From Mycoplasmatales bacterium (GTDB lineage: Bacteria > Bacillota_I > Bacilli_A > Mycoplasmatales > JABABV01): DNA of 62,400 nt. The number at the start of each line of letters is the position of its first letter. The stretch's first letter is position 1. A program made the position numbers and the translations under genes. The notes below the pieces were generated by a model that searched no databases, had not been told where the DNA came from, and saw only the letters and a list, made by a program, of their open reading frames with translations. The stretch is from contig JABABV010000004.1 of the NCBI GenBank assembly GCA_014238055.1, positions 1 through 62,400 of the forward strand, in the 5' to 3' direction. This document shows, in pieces, positions 10,159 through 21,438 of the stretch.

Positions 10159-11577
10159 ATGAAAAATAAAAAAATTTTAAAAACACTTTTAATGTCTACG
10201 AGTATTTTAAGTGTAACAACTACAACAGCATTAGTTAATTACAAGCATAAAGAAAATCCAAAATTAAATCAATTATTAAATGATCCAAATATTGAAATGA
10301 AGCAAGGTGCAATTGATCGAAGCTGAAATGCTTTTAAAACTAGCGCAGTTCAAGAAACAGCTAAAAATATTGTCGCTGCAGACACACCAATATTATGAAA
10401 AAATTTAAATGGTTTTTTATTACTAAAAGCGCCAATAGTCTACGATAATACTCATACGATTGAAGCAATCATTCTTTCTCCCGATTCTGCTCGAACAGCC
10501 ACTTTCACAACTACTTACACTAAAAGAAAAGTTTACCATTCTAAAAATTGAAAATGTGTTGATCAACCGAAAGAACAATTCGTTCCTAGCGGATTAGGAA
10601 AAGGTAAATCAGTGCCATACGTTAATATTGAAGATCTTAATAATCACAACCATCCATTAACACCTTCGATGGTTTATGAATATTTCGGAGTTCACCAAGT
10701 TATTATAATGGGTGCTAACGTATATAAGTTCGATGGTAAAAAAACTCTTGGTTGAAATGCAAAAACACCTTTAACTTTAAGAACTTCAAAAGAAGCAACT
10801 TGAATTTATCGATATGAAGCATTAGGTGGCCGTATCGGAATTTCTTTTGGAGGAATCTTAGGTTCTAAGCAAAATAGCACTCCTTGAAATACTCTAGATG
10901 CTGATAGTATGTATAGAGAATTTTCTAATATTGCCGTGAAATTATACAATATGGAAGATCTTGATTTTGATATTGAACCAGGTTGTGATTTTAACCTTGG
11001 TAGAATGAAAACTTTAGTCGCTGGAATCAATGAAATGACCGACCACTTTCCAAAGTTAGATGTTAGTTTAACATTATCTTCTGGTCCAAGAACACTTGGT
11101 ATTAACTTTTGAGGTAATGTTCTTGATCATTCAAGAACAGCAATCCCAGCTTTTAAACAATTACATAAAGTACCAATTATAAATCCAATGGTATTTGATT
11201 TCGGAACTGATTATATTCCTTTGAGACCGACGTATTTAGATTTAATTAAAGATACTCTTAGTCAAACTACTACTTATTTTGCAAATGTTTTTTCAAAAAT
11301 TCAAAAAATGAAACCACAATATTTCTTCTCAAATCATATAGAAGCAACTACAATGATTGGTCGCTCTGATCAAGGTAATAATACAGAAATGCTTGGTAAA
11401 CAAGCATCTATGAATTTAGCTAAATATTGTAAGCTTCATAAATTATTTAGAATGTCATTTTGAGATATTAATCGCGATTTTCCTGGTAAATACAGTCCTG
11501 TTTCAGGTGATAATAACGGAACTGAAAATTATGAAGGAACTTATTCACAAATGAACGTTAATTATTTTGAAAAATAA
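10159..11577 (+). CDS. GH18 chitinase-like exported protein, copy 3 (one module, no lipobox)
   Basis: 472 residues, the same architecture as copy 2: a signal-like N-terminus (…SVTTTTALVNYKHK) in which the lipobox Ser-Cys is Asn-Tyr, one module, then GH18 with LDFDIEPG (Glu273), LTLSSGP, INPMVFDFG, TTMIGRSDQ and SFWDINRDFPG. It is more diverged than copies 1 and 2 in the central region. The upstream ~150 bases resemble those before copy 2. No terminator separates it from copy 4, 75 bases downstream, so the two may be co-transcribed. Confidence 0.78.
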
Positions 11578-11652
11578 AATGTTTAAAGATTAAATAGATT
11601 TATAATTAATGTATTTAATTTTGAAATTATTCTTAGAAAGAGTTGTCATTTT

Positions 11653-13272
11653 ATGAAAAATAAAAAATTCTGAAAAATTATTTTAATGTCTACTAGTATT
11701 TTAAGTGTAACAACGACAACAGCATTAGTTAGTTGTGGCCGTAAAACACCGACGCAATCATGAAATAGTTTTAAAACTAAAGCAATGCAAGAAACTGCTG
11801 ATAAAATAGTTTTGGCAAAACCACCAAAATCATGAGTTGGCGATAATAAAATTACTTTTAGTTTTATTTCTAGTCCTGTAATCGATGAAAAAGATCATAC
11901 GATAGCAAGAACGATCGTGTCTTCAAAATTCAACACTCAAACAATTTTTAAAATCGATTACAAAAAAGGAACTACTTATAATTATAAAAATTGAAGTTAC
12001 AACGTTAACCCACATCTAGATCAAGCTTGAGAGACTTTTCAAACTAGCGCTACTAAAGAAACAGCTAAGAATATCGTCGCTGCTAATCTTCCAGACGCTT
12101 GAAAAAGTCTTGATGATTTTGAGATAAGTAATTCAGCAACAGTAGATCATAACGGTTATACGATCACTGTTATCATAAAATCAAAAAGTGAAATTGGTAA
12201 AGAAGCAACATTTTCAATAACATATATTAAAGGTTCGATATACGATGCTAAAAATTGAAAATGCATTATGCAACCTAAAACTGATTTTATTCCTACTGGA
12301 TTTGGAAAATCTAAATCAGCACCATATCTTTATATTGAAGTAATAGATAACGATACTAACCCAATCACGCCATCGATGATTTATAACGATTTTGGCGTTC
12401 ATCAAGTTATTTTAATGGGCGCTAATGTTTATGATTTTTACGGTAAAAAAGCTCTAGGTTGAAATTCACATACACCATTACTATCGAGAGTTTCAAAAGA
12501 AGCAATCTGAATTTATAAATATGAAGCATTAGGTGGCCATATCGGAATTTCTTTTGGAGGAATTTTAGGTGATTTAAATAATACTTCACCTTGAGACACA
12601 CAAACTCCAACTGAGATGGCTGCTGCCTTTTCTGATATAGCGATTAAACAATATAATATGGAAGATCTTGATTTCGATATCGAACCAGGTCACAATTACG
12701 ATCTTGCTAAAATGAATCTTTTAGTTCAAGCTATCAATAAAATGACGACTTCATACACAACGTTAGACGTTAGTTTAACGATTTCTTGCGCTCCAACGAT
12801 AAATGGAGTTCCTTTTTGAGGTAGTGATATTGATTTTTCAAAAACTGGTATCCCAGCTTTTAAAAAACTCAACAAAACACCAATAATGAATCCGATGGTT
12901 TTTGACTTTGAAAAAGATATGGCCCCAGGCGATCATGACTATATTGGATTAATTAAACAAACTATTACAGAAACAAATACGTATTTTGCAAATATTTTTA
13001 ATGTTGATAGTAAACAATTTATGAAAAACAATTTATCAGTCACATCAATGATTGGTCGTTCTGATCATAAAAAGTATTCTGAAGTATTAACTTTGGACTA
13101 TGCAATTAAACTAGCACAATATTGTAAGACAAATAATATTTTAAGAATGTCATTTTGAAATATTAATCGTGACTTCCCCGGACCTTACGATCCCACTACA
13201 AATATTAATAGTGGAACTGATAATCTAGCGGGAGCTTATTCAAAAGTTAACGTTAAATATTTTGAAAATTAA
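11653..13272 (+). CDS. GH18 chitinase-like lipoprotein, copy 4 (two modules)
   Basis: 539 residues. The signal peptide ends ALVSC with Cys28 of an intact lipobox, so it is a surface lipoprotein like copy 1. Two modules (about 35-118 and 125-212) end NWSY and NWKC. The GH18 domain has GGHIGISFGG, LDFDIEPG with Glu344, LTISCAP, MNPMVFDFE, TSMIGRSDH and SFWNINRDFPG. It is the most diverged of the tandem four in the loop after MVFDF. TAA at 13270-13272 is followed by a strong palindromic terminator. Confidence 0.78.
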
Positions 13273-13295
13273 ATAATTAATAATATCTAAATATT

Positions 13296-13327
13296 AAAAA
13301 AATAATACAGCTGTATTATTTTTTTTA
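13296..13327 (+). terminator. Palindromic terminator after the GH18 array
   Basis: A perfect palindrome (13296-13310 with 13311-13325) centred on CAGCTG, ending in T's. It closes the four-gene array. Confidence 0.7.
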
Positions 13328-13389
13328 ACGTGATAAATAAATTATCATAAAATAACTATTAATTTGTTTGATATATAATATAATTAAAA

Positions 13390-13398
13390 TGATATAAT
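13390..13398 (+). promoter_or_regulatory. Extended -10 promoter of cls
   Basis: TGATATAAT lies 43 bases before the cls ATG, after the array terminator. No clear -35. Confidence 0.5.
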
Positions 13399-13440
13399 GT
13401 AAACGCATTATGAACATAAAATAAAATAGGAGTTATTATA

Positions 13441-14970
13441 ATGATTAAAAAATTAAAACCACAATATTTATTTAATTTTTTATTTTTAATTTTTCTTGGT
13501 TTCATAATTTTCTTTATTATTAAATTATTAATTAATGAACATTTAGTTTGATTCGCTGCTTTAGCTATCTTAGTTGAAATCGTTAACTTCGTTTTAGCGT
13601 TAATGATTTTCATGTCTAATAAAAATCATAACGCTAAAATATCATGGTTAATAGCTATCATAACGTTTCCAATCGTTGGACATTTTTTATATATATTTAG
13701 CGGTCTAAATTTTAATAATCGCAAATATCATCGTCTAGTAGAAAAACATTTTATTGAAAATGAAATCATTGATTTTGAAGATGAACAAAAATGATTTTTA
13801 AAAAATAATGATGATGTTGAAATTAAGCGAATCGTTAAATTCATTAGTACGATAACTAATAATTATATTCATAATAATTCAACGATCAAGTTTATCGATG
13901 ATGGTAATGAAAAATATAATTTATTATTTAAACATTTAAGAAATGCTAAAAATTTTATTCATATTGAATATTATTTAATTCACGATGGTGATATTTTTCG
14001 TGAATTAAAAAGTATCTTAATAGAAAAAGCTAATCAAGGTTTAGAAATTAGAATCTTATTAGATGATATGGGATTGATGGCATTTCCAACGAAACATATT
14101 TTTGATTTAAAAAAAGTCGGTATTAAAATTGCCCGTCAAAATAAATTATATTTTCCTTTTTTAACATCAGCTCAAAATTATCGTAATCACCGTAAAATTG
14201 TTATTATCGATAATGAAGTTGCCTTTTTTGGTGGTATGAACGTTGGTGATGAATATATTTCTAAATCAAAGAAATTTGGTTATTGAAGAGATTCTCATTA
14301 CATCGTAACTGGGACAATAATTAGATCTTTAGCGATCTTATTTGCCAAAGATTGAGTTAGATGAACGAAAGAACTTTTAATTGATAATAAATATTTAATC
14401 GCAATGCCTACCGGAAATGAAGATGGTAATACATTATTAATTCCTTCTGGTCCTAACGATAAACATTTTACGATGAAAAATATTTTATTAAAATTAATTA
14501 ATAGTGCAAATAAATCAATTTTAATAACAACCCCATATTTCTCTCCCGATTCCGATATTATCGAAGCTTTAAAAAATTCTGCTATGAGTGGCGTTGAAAT
14601 TAAAATTTTAATTCCTGGAAAAGCTGATAAACAATTAGTTTATTTTATGACTAAAATAAAAGCTAGTGAATTAATTGAATATGGAGCTAAAATTTATTAT
14701 TACAAAAATACTTTTGTTCATAAAAAAACTTTTGTATTTGACCATAAATTCGCCATTGTAGGGTCAATTAATCTAGATCACCGTGCTTTATTCTTAAACT
14801 TTGAACTATCCGCATTTGTTTATAATGCTTCTTTAGTTTATAATTTAGAGAAAAGTTTCAGAGATGATTTAAAACATTCTAAATTACTTAATGGTCGTAA
14901 TTTAGAAAAAGAGAACTATTTTATCAAAGCCAAAAACTTATTTTTCAGATTTGCCGAACCATTATTTTAA
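13441..14970 (+). CDS. cls: Cardiolipin synthase (phospholipase D family)
   Basis: It condenses two phosphatidylglycerols to cardiolipin and glycerol at the membrane. The 509-residue product has two N-terminal membrane helices (about 12-33 and 38-58; a third near 75-90) and two HKD motifs. Motif 1 is NHRKIVIIDNEVAFFGGMN; motif 2 is VHKKTFVFDHKFAIVGSIN followed by LDHRA. Both His-Lys-Asp sets are intact. UGA is Trp in the central region. AGGAG lies 8 bases before the ATG. The next gene follows after 30 bases in the same direction. Confidence 0.93.
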
Positions 14971-15000
14971 GAAAAAATAAAGAATATTAGGAGATTTATT

Positions 15001-15633
15001 ATGAAAGCATTAATTATTGTCGATATGCAAAAAGATTTTGCTAATCCAACAGGTAGCTTATACGTTAAAGATGGTGAAACGATCGTTTCAGGAATCAATC
15101 ATTTAATTGATCAATATAAATTAAGTAAAGATTTAGTTATCGCAACGAAAGATTTTCATCCAGAAGAACATATTTCTTTTGCATCAACTCATCAAAAAGA
15201 AGAGTTCTCAACAATTATGATTGATGGACAAGAACAAGTTATGTGACCGGACCATTGTGTCCAAGGAAGCGATGGTTGCGAATTAGTTAGTGAATTAAAA
15301 CTTTCAAAAATTGATTTCATCGTTAAAAAAGGTTATAAAGTTGAAAATGAATCTTATAGTGGATTTGCTGATCAAAATGGCGAAAAAACTAAATTAACAA
15401 ACATTTTAAATATTTATAAAATTAAAGAAATTGGCATTGTTGGTCTAGCGCTTGATTATTGTGTTTTATATACAGTTAGAGACGCAGTAGCACAAGGTTT
15501 AGCAGTTACTTTATATCAAGACTTAACTAAAGCAGTCGATAGCGATAAAGCTGATGCTATTCTTAAAGAAATTAAAGCTTTAGGTAAACTAGTAACTATT
15601 AAAGATAGCGTTGTTGTAAAGGAAGCTAAATAA
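15001..15633 (+). CDS. pncA: Nicotinamidase / isochorismatase-family hydrolase
   Basis: 210 residues. PncA deamidates nicotinamide to nicotinate for NAD salvage. Catalytic Asp is in IIVDMQKDF (D8 or D12), metal site and Lys are in TKDFHPEEHISF (D-x-H…H), and the nucleophile Cys is in GLALDYCVLYTV. WPDHCVQGSDG matches the family; its Trp is encoded by UGA. The ATG follows an AGGAG site. It overlaps nothing, but the CPBP protease starts 2 bases after its stop, implying one operon with that gene. Confidence 0.88.
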
Positions 15634-15635
15634 AT

Positions 15636-16457
15636 ATGAAAATTATAAAAGATGCTTCTGCTAAATCAAGAAACGGATATTTAAAATATAACTTTCATGA
15701 CTTTAAACCAGTTCTACAAGATGGTATTTTAGCTTTTGGTTCTTTGATACTTGGACTATTCGTATTACCGATTTTCATGTTCCCGCTTTTTAAAGCTATT
15801 AATGGTGGGCATGCATTAGGTGAAACAGGCAGTGCCTTATTACAAATATTTACTGAACTACCATTAGCTTTAGTTGCTTTATTATTTATTAAGCAATTTT
15901 GAGAAAAACTATTTCTATTAAGATATAGCCAAGAAGCTTTAAGATTTCTTGCTTTTATAGTAGTTGGCTCAATGGCTTTATTTACTGTTGAATCTATTTT
16001 TGGAATGGTTGGTGGATTACTATATCAATTATTTCACAATGGTCATAAATTACCAACAGGTAGTACTAATGAAAATGCATTAGATAAGTTGAAAAACGCT
16101 AATTTATTCTTATTCTTAATTTTAGTAATTTTTGTCGGACCAATTTCAGAAGAAGTCGGGATGCGCTTAGGAATTATGAATTTAGGACCTAATAATTTAA
16201 CGCCTGAATCACGTAGTGTTTTAAAATTTATTTTATTTACATTATCAAGTGTTTTATTTGGTATGATGCATGTAGTCTTATCAAATGATTGATGACATGT
16301 ATTTCCATATATTGGCTCAGGATTAGCATTCGCTTCCGTATACGCCTTTAGTGGATATCAAGTCCATTACTCGATAGGAACTCATTTAACTACTAATCTA
16401 ATTGTAGTTATAATTAATATGAATAATACAGTAGGCCATAACTTAGTACTCGTTTAA
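15636..16457 (+). CDS. CPBP-family intramembrane metalloprotease
   Basis: 273 residues with about six to seven hydrophobic segments. The CPBP (CAAX protease/bacteriocin-processing) motifs are in place: EEVGMR (EExxxR), FGMMH (FxxxH) and the third-motif His/Asn in GTHLTTN. These are the expected zinc ligands and catalytic Glu. Bacterial members process or degrade membrane proteins, and some give bacteriocin self-immunity; no bacteriocin gene lies nearby. UGA is Trp at three or more sites. It is translationally close-coupled to pncA. Confidence 0.82.
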
Positions 16458-16481
16458 TACTTAGTTATCAAGGAGTGTAAA

Positions 16482-17384
16482 ATGATTGAATTAACAATTA
16501 AAAAAAACGATGACCAAAGAAGGTTAGATAAATTTTTATGTAAGACATTTAATAAAGTCCCTAAAAGTAAAATTTTTAGATTATTACGTCAAAGAGAAAT
16601 TAAAGTAAACGATAAAGCTATTAAGAACGGCGACTTTAAAGTTACTATTGGTGATAAAGTTAAAGTTTTTGGTCTTGATATGAAAATGCAAAACAAAGAA
16701 CGTGACATAATTCCGGAAATAGAAGTTACTTTTAGAGTTGTTTTTGAAGATAAAAATGTTTTAATTGTTAATAAACCAGCTAACTTAGTTGTGCATGGTC
16801 CAATCGACGATACTTTAGATAACCAAGTAAAACGTTACTTATACGATCGTAAAGAATACGATCCCAAAAAAGAAAACGCTTTCAAAGTTAGTCATTGTAA
16901 TCGTATCGATAAATGAAGCCAAGGAATCGTTGTTTATGGTAAAAATCTAGTTACTTTAAGAACTTTAAATGAAGCTTTTCAAGATAGAGATGCGATCGAT
17001 AAATGATATTTAACGCATGTTACTAAACCAGTTCAACAAGGAATGGTTAAAGGGTTTATCTATCACGATGAACCTCAAAAATTAATGGTCTTTACTTTTA
17101 CTAAACCAAAACATAATCAAGCTAAAGAAGCCATTACTGAAGTCGTTAGTTGTAAAAAAATAACTGAAAATAAATTTCTTTTAAATATTAAAATTATTAC
17201 TGGTCGAAAACACCAAATTAGAGCGATGCTACGTGCGCTCCAAAATCCAATTATTGGAGATATTAAATATAGTAGTCGTCTGTCATCTAAACGTTTTTAT
17301 TTAGAAAGTGCTAAAATTCGTTTCAACAAAGTTGGCGCACCTTTAGAATATTTAAATAAAAGATTTTTTAAATTAGAAGGCTAA
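16482..17384 (+). CDS. rluC: RluC/RluD-type 23S rRNA pseudouridine synthase
   Basis: 300 residues. An N-terminal S4 RNA-binding domain (about 10-65; RRLDKFL…VPKSKI…REIKVN) is followed by the catalytic domain. The catalytic Asp is in NRIDKWSQGIV, a variant of HRLDxxTSG in which Trp (UGA) and Gln replace Thr and Ser. LNIKIITGRKHQIRA is the conserved late motif. It isomerises uridines in 23S rRNA; the RluC-like subgroup is suggested by the S4 domain and small size, but target positions cannot be assigned. RBS AAGGAGTG precedes the ATG. Confidence 0.85.
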
Positions 17385-17427
17385 TTTAATTGCAAAATTA
17401 AATAATTAATAAAAAAAGGAGATAGCG

Positions 17428-19356
17428 ATGCTGTTTAATATTTTTATTGGTATTACTTTAATTATTGTTTTATTAATCATTTGATTTGCTCTTGGGAGAT
17501 TGTTCCAAGAGCGTTTTGCTTTATTGAGAACGAATTATTTAATTACAATTCCACTAGGTTTTAGTTTTTATTTTGCGGTTATGTGAATCGTTAGTTTACC
17601 TTTTGTATTTTTAGGAATAGATGCTTTATCACTCTTTATTACGTTAATTTTATTTAACGGTTTGCTCGTATTTTTTGTTATCTTAAATTATAAATATTGA
17701 TTTCATAAATATATTAAATTTAAAGTTTTATTGTTTGCTTTGATCGTTGCTTCTTGGTTGATCATAACTTACTATATTTTATGACCAACTCAAAATAATT
17801 ATCAAACTGAAGATTTTATTACGATCATTAATCGCAATGCTGATAGTAATAATTTATGAATCACGTTCAATAGTAGTGTTTTTGAAAAATTCAATACTTA
17901 TTATTTATGAATTGCTTTCGTAGTTAGAATTTTTGGTATGAATATTGCTTTTTTAACGAATTGAATTTTAACTATTTTAATGTTAATAGTTTTTAGTTTT
18001 TTCGTTTTAGGATCGATTTCAATTACTTTTAAAAGTAAAATAACGACTAATTTAATTACCGTCTTTGCGATCTTTATATTGTGGCATTTCGTCTTAAATA
18101 TTTTTCCATGAACTGGAATATTTATTTGTTTTTGTATGTTTATGTTGATTATTGCTTTATATATTAGATATTTAAATTCTAGTTATCGTAATCGCTATTA
18201 TTTAATTATTGCTTCGATTATGTCAGTTACAGCATTTAATTTTTCGTGAAAAGTTAGTTATTTAAATTTAATTATTTTTTACATCGTCTTTGCTTTAATC
18301 GTTTTTAAATATCGTAAAAATTTTACAATTGATTTCATTTTAACTTTTTTCTTACCGTGTTTTAGTTTAGCTTTTATTGCTTTTAACTTTAGTACTTTAT
18401 TTGGCTGAGTTGTTTTAATTTTCTATTTTTGAATTATGTTCTATACGATTTTCCATTTTTATAAAAATAGTAGTTTCTTTTTAAAAATCGAAAAATGAGT
18501 TTACGAAGATCGCATTTTAGTGTTTACTTTATTGCCGATATTTTTTGCTATTTCAAGTAGTTATTTATTAATTATCGAAAGAAGTCATTATCGTGATTAT
18601 TTAAATGTTGATTATTTTTTCCATTTTCATAGTCATATTCTAAATATGATGATATTTGTCGTTACATGAGGGATCGAAATCGGAATTACGGTTTATATTA
18701 TTTATAAATACGTCCACAAAAATTGAATTTGAGATAAAACTAATATTTTAATTATGTGAATTTGAATTAGTATATTATTAATAGTGAATCCTTTATTTGA
18801 AATTTTAACTAAAAAATATTTAATGCCAAATTATAATTATCAAATTATTATTTGAATCGCAATAATTCCATTATTATTATTAATTATTAAATGGTTATCA
18901 TTAATTAAAAAATTTAATTGAGGGTTTTCAACTTTAGCAACCGCCATCGTTTTTTCAACAACGATTGCTCTTAACGTTCCTAATTTGCATTATAGTAATT
19001 ACGATCCTTATACGCTAGTTAATAAAGGGGCTCACGATATATCGGATCAGATGGACGAATATATAATTGATCATAAATTAGGTTCGATCAATTATATGGG
19101 TGATTATGAATGAATTAACGTTTATTTTAAAAATGGTAATTTGATCAATAACTCTGATTCGCAGTTTATTAATAATATTGCGATTAACAAATTAAATGTT
19201 AATGATTTTAAAAATGCTATCGATCGTAGTGTTCGTTTAATTAAAGATCACTTAAATTGAGTCGTTAAATTAAGAACTAATATTGACAGTTCTATAAAAA
19301 TTAATTACAACGTTATTTTATATAATGATTTTTATTATGTTTTCAAAGTTGATTAA
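17428..19356 (+). CDS. Large multi-pass membrane protein
   Basis: 642 residues with at least 14 hydrophobic segments over about 1-515, then a ~120-residue polar C-terminal domain containing SDQMDEYIIDHK and MGDYEW. This topology (many helices, short loops, one extracytoplasmic tail) resembles GT-C-type or polysaccharide-export membrane proteins. I see no diagnostic acidic loop motif and do not assign an enzyme. Roughly twenty UGA-Trp codons. It is followed by a terminator; the glycosyltransferase genes beyond 19867 make a role in surface glycan synthesis possible. Confidence 0.7.
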
Positions 19357-19361
19357 ACAAA

Positions 19362-19404
19362 AATAAAAATAAAAACAAATTAATGTTTTTATTTTTATTT
19401 GTAA
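19362..19404. terminator. Bidirectional A/T hairpin terminator
   Basis: AAATAAAAATAAAAAC pairs with GTTTTTATTTTTATTT around an ~8-base loop (about 19362-19403). It lies between the convergent membrane-protein and S1-protein genes and can serve both. Confidence 0.7.
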
Positions 19405-19474
19405 ATATAGTTAATTTTAATTTTAATATGTTTAATTTTTGCCTATGAAATATAAAACTGTTATTTTTTAAAAA

Positions 19475-19708
19475 TTATTTTACGATTTTTAAGCTTATAC
19501 GACCAAGTTTTTTGTCAATGTTAATGATTTGAACTTTAACTTTTTGACCAACTTTTAAAAATTCATTAATATCTTTGATGTACTCATCGCTAATATTTGA
19601 AATATGGATTAAACCATTTTTTTCTACGCCTATGTCAACAAATGCTCCGAAACTAACGATACCAGTTACAGTACCTTCAACAATGCTGTTTAATTCTAAA
19701 TTGTCCAT
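19475..19708 (-). CDS. Stand-alone S1 RNA-binding domain protein
   Basis: 77 residues forming essentially one S1/OB-fold: VEGTVTGIVSFGAFVDIG, then NGLIHISNIS, FLKVGQKVKVQI and GRISLK. Single-S1 proteins of this size (YugI/general stress protein 13-like) bind RNA or associate with ribosomes. AAGGGG lies about 9 bases before the ATG (minus strand). It is one of only four clear minus-strand genes here and is not in an operon. Confidence 0.8.
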   Translation of the reverse strand: MDNLELNSIVEGTVTGIVSFGAFVDIGVEKNGLIHISNISDEYIKDINEFLKVGQKVKVQIINIDKKLGRISLKIVK

Positions 19709-19802
19709 TAAGACCCCTTAATAAGAAATTAATTAATTATACTATATTTATAAAATTATACTAATAAAAATGAATTAAAGCAATACTTTTCAATAAAAAT
19801 TT

Positions 19803-19811
19803 TGTTATAAT
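19803..19811 (+). promoter_or_regulatory. Extended -10 promoter of the glycosyltransferase operon
   Basis: TGTTATAAT lies 56 bases before the ATG at 19867. It drives three tightly packed genes (19867-21908). Confidence 0.5.
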
Positions 19812-19866
19812 AGATAAAGAACTAATTAAATATCTTTTATTAACGACAGAAAGCGTGTTTGAACAA

Positions 19867-20721
19867 ATGCAAAAAATTCCAAAAATTATTCATTATTGTT
19901 GATTTGGTAAAGAAATGCCAGAGCGACTAAAAAAAAATATAGAAACTTGAAAAAAGTTTTTTCCTGAATATGAGATTCGTCTTTGGGGAGAACATAACTT
20001 TAATTTACTAGATAATAAGTATTGTAAAAAGTCTTATGATTTTAAAAAATTTGCTTATGTTTCTGATTATGCTAGATTAAAAATTCTCTATGATCACGGT
20101 GGAGTTTACTTAGACACTGATATGAATGCCAAGTCTAGCTTTGGTCAATGTTTAGAAAGTAGCGATATGACAATCGGCTTTGAACATCAAAAATTAATTG
20201 CTACTGGATTTATTTCGGTAATTCCAAAACATCCATTAATTAAACAATTATTAGATATTTACGAATTGTTTAATTCAGTTGACTATGATGATGTTCCTTT
20301 CTTTATTAATAATGAATTATTTACTTTTTTATTATGTAGTGAATACGGTTTAATATTAAATAATAAATATCAAGAAATAAGTTCTGGTATTAAAGTATAT
20401 CCGATGGAATATTTTAGTTTGCAAGAGCCAACAAATAATACTGTAGTATTACATTTACATGAAGTATCTTGAAAAAAAACGAGTTTAGATATCGTGAAGT
20501 TATTAGAGTTTGTGCGTCGTTATAAAACTCTAACTTGATTACCACTACGTCTCCATCGATTAGTTTATTTTTCAAAGCATCGTAAATTAAATAATGAATT
20601 TAAAAAAAGAATCGGGATCAATCCTGACAAAGTTTTAATTAAAAAAGGTAACAAAGTTAGTAAACGAGCGCTTAAAAAACTTAAAAAAGTTTTAAATAAA
20701 AAAGCAAAGAAGGTGACTTAA
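19867..20721 (+). CDS. DXD-motif sugar transferase (Gly_transf_sug / GT32-like)
   Basis: 284 residues. The start IPKIIHYCWFGKEMPERLKK and the core YVSDYARLKILYDHGGVYLD-TD are hallmarks of the capsule/OCH1-like transferases (PF04488). The DXD (DTD) binds the nucleotide-sugar metal. The C-terminal ~50 residues are strongly basic (KKRIGINPDK…KKGNKVSKRALKK), which may hold the enzyme to the membrane surface. Stop TAA abuts the next ATG, so it is co-translated with the GT2 gene. Substrate unknown; surface polysaccharide or glycolipid is likely. Confidence 0.85.
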
Positions 20722-21438
20722 ATGAAGTTATTAGTTATTATACCAGCCCATAATGAAGAAGAATGTATTTTAAAAACCGTTAATGACTTTAAAAAAGTTA
20801 ATCCTAAAATCGATTATTTAGTTGTCAATGATGGCTCAATCGACAATACTAAAAATATTTTAATTAATAATAAAATAAAACATTTAAATATTCCGATAAA
20901 TATTGGTTTATCAGGAGCCGTTCAAGCTGGAATATATTACGCTTGTGATAAACAATACGATGCTATTTTACAATACGATGGTGACGGCCAACATTTACCA
21001 GAATATGTTAAACCAATGTTAAAGAAAATTGAATCAGGATGCGATGTTGTAATCGGTTCAAGATTCTTAAATAAAAAGAAACCATTTTCTTTAAGAATGA
21101 TGGGTTCTAAATTAATCACTTTAAGTATTTTAATAAGTTGTCGTAAAAAAATTAAAGATCCTACTTCAGGAATGCGTATGTTTTCTACGAGATTACTAAA
21201 AGATTTTAGCAAAAATCGCCCTATTAATTTTGAAGCTGATTTAATTGCTGAATTAATTAGAAGCAATTATGTGATTGAAGAAATTCAAGTTAAGATGATT
21301 GAGCGTAAAACTGGTTCGTCTTATTTTAATATTTTCAATTCTATGTTCTACATGGTTTCTTTAATTTTAACGATTATTTTCATCCAACCATTTTTAAAAA
21401 GTAAAAAAGTAAATTCTAAGAAAGCGAGCGTAAAATAA
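20722..21438 (+). CDS. Glycosyltransferase family 2 (polyprenyl-phosphate or lipid acceptor type)
   Basis: 238 residues. The GT2 A-fold is clear: VIIPAHNEEECI at the N-terminus, VVNDGSIDNT, then YDGDGQH (the DXD metal site) and IGSRF. A hydrophobic C-terminal segment (FYMVSLILTIIFIQPFL) is typical of DPM1-like enzymes that charge polyprenyl phosphate. It starts directly after the upstream stop, and its own stop shares an A with the ATG of a DUF2304 gene. That gene pair recurs in Firmicute glycan clusters. Confidence 0.88.
   Translation: MKLLVIIPAHNEEECILKTVNDFKKVNPKIDYLVVNDGSIDNTKNILINNKIKHLNIPINIGLSGAVQAGIYYACDKQYDAILQYDGDGQHLPEYVKPMLKKIESGCDVVIGSRFLNKKKPFSLRMMGSKLITLSILISCRKKIKDPTSGMRMFSTRLLKDFSKNRPINFEADLIAELIRSNYVIEEIQVKMIERKTGSSYFNIFNSMFYMVSLILTIIFIQPFLKSKKVNSKKASVK

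Noticed and set aside
6350-13272. Repeated blocks suggesting a CRISPR or phase-variation cassette array
   Set aside because: The repeats are whole coding genes with complete GH18 domains; there are no short direct repeats with spacers.
17385-17427. Hairpin ATTTAATT/AATTAAAT after rluC as a terminator
   Set aside because: It is not followed by a T-run, and the next gene begins 30 bases on in the same direction.
20937-21266. 109-aa minus-strand open frame
   Set aside because: It is the antisense of the GT2 glycosyltransferase gene, with no ribosome-binding site and no homology I recognise.
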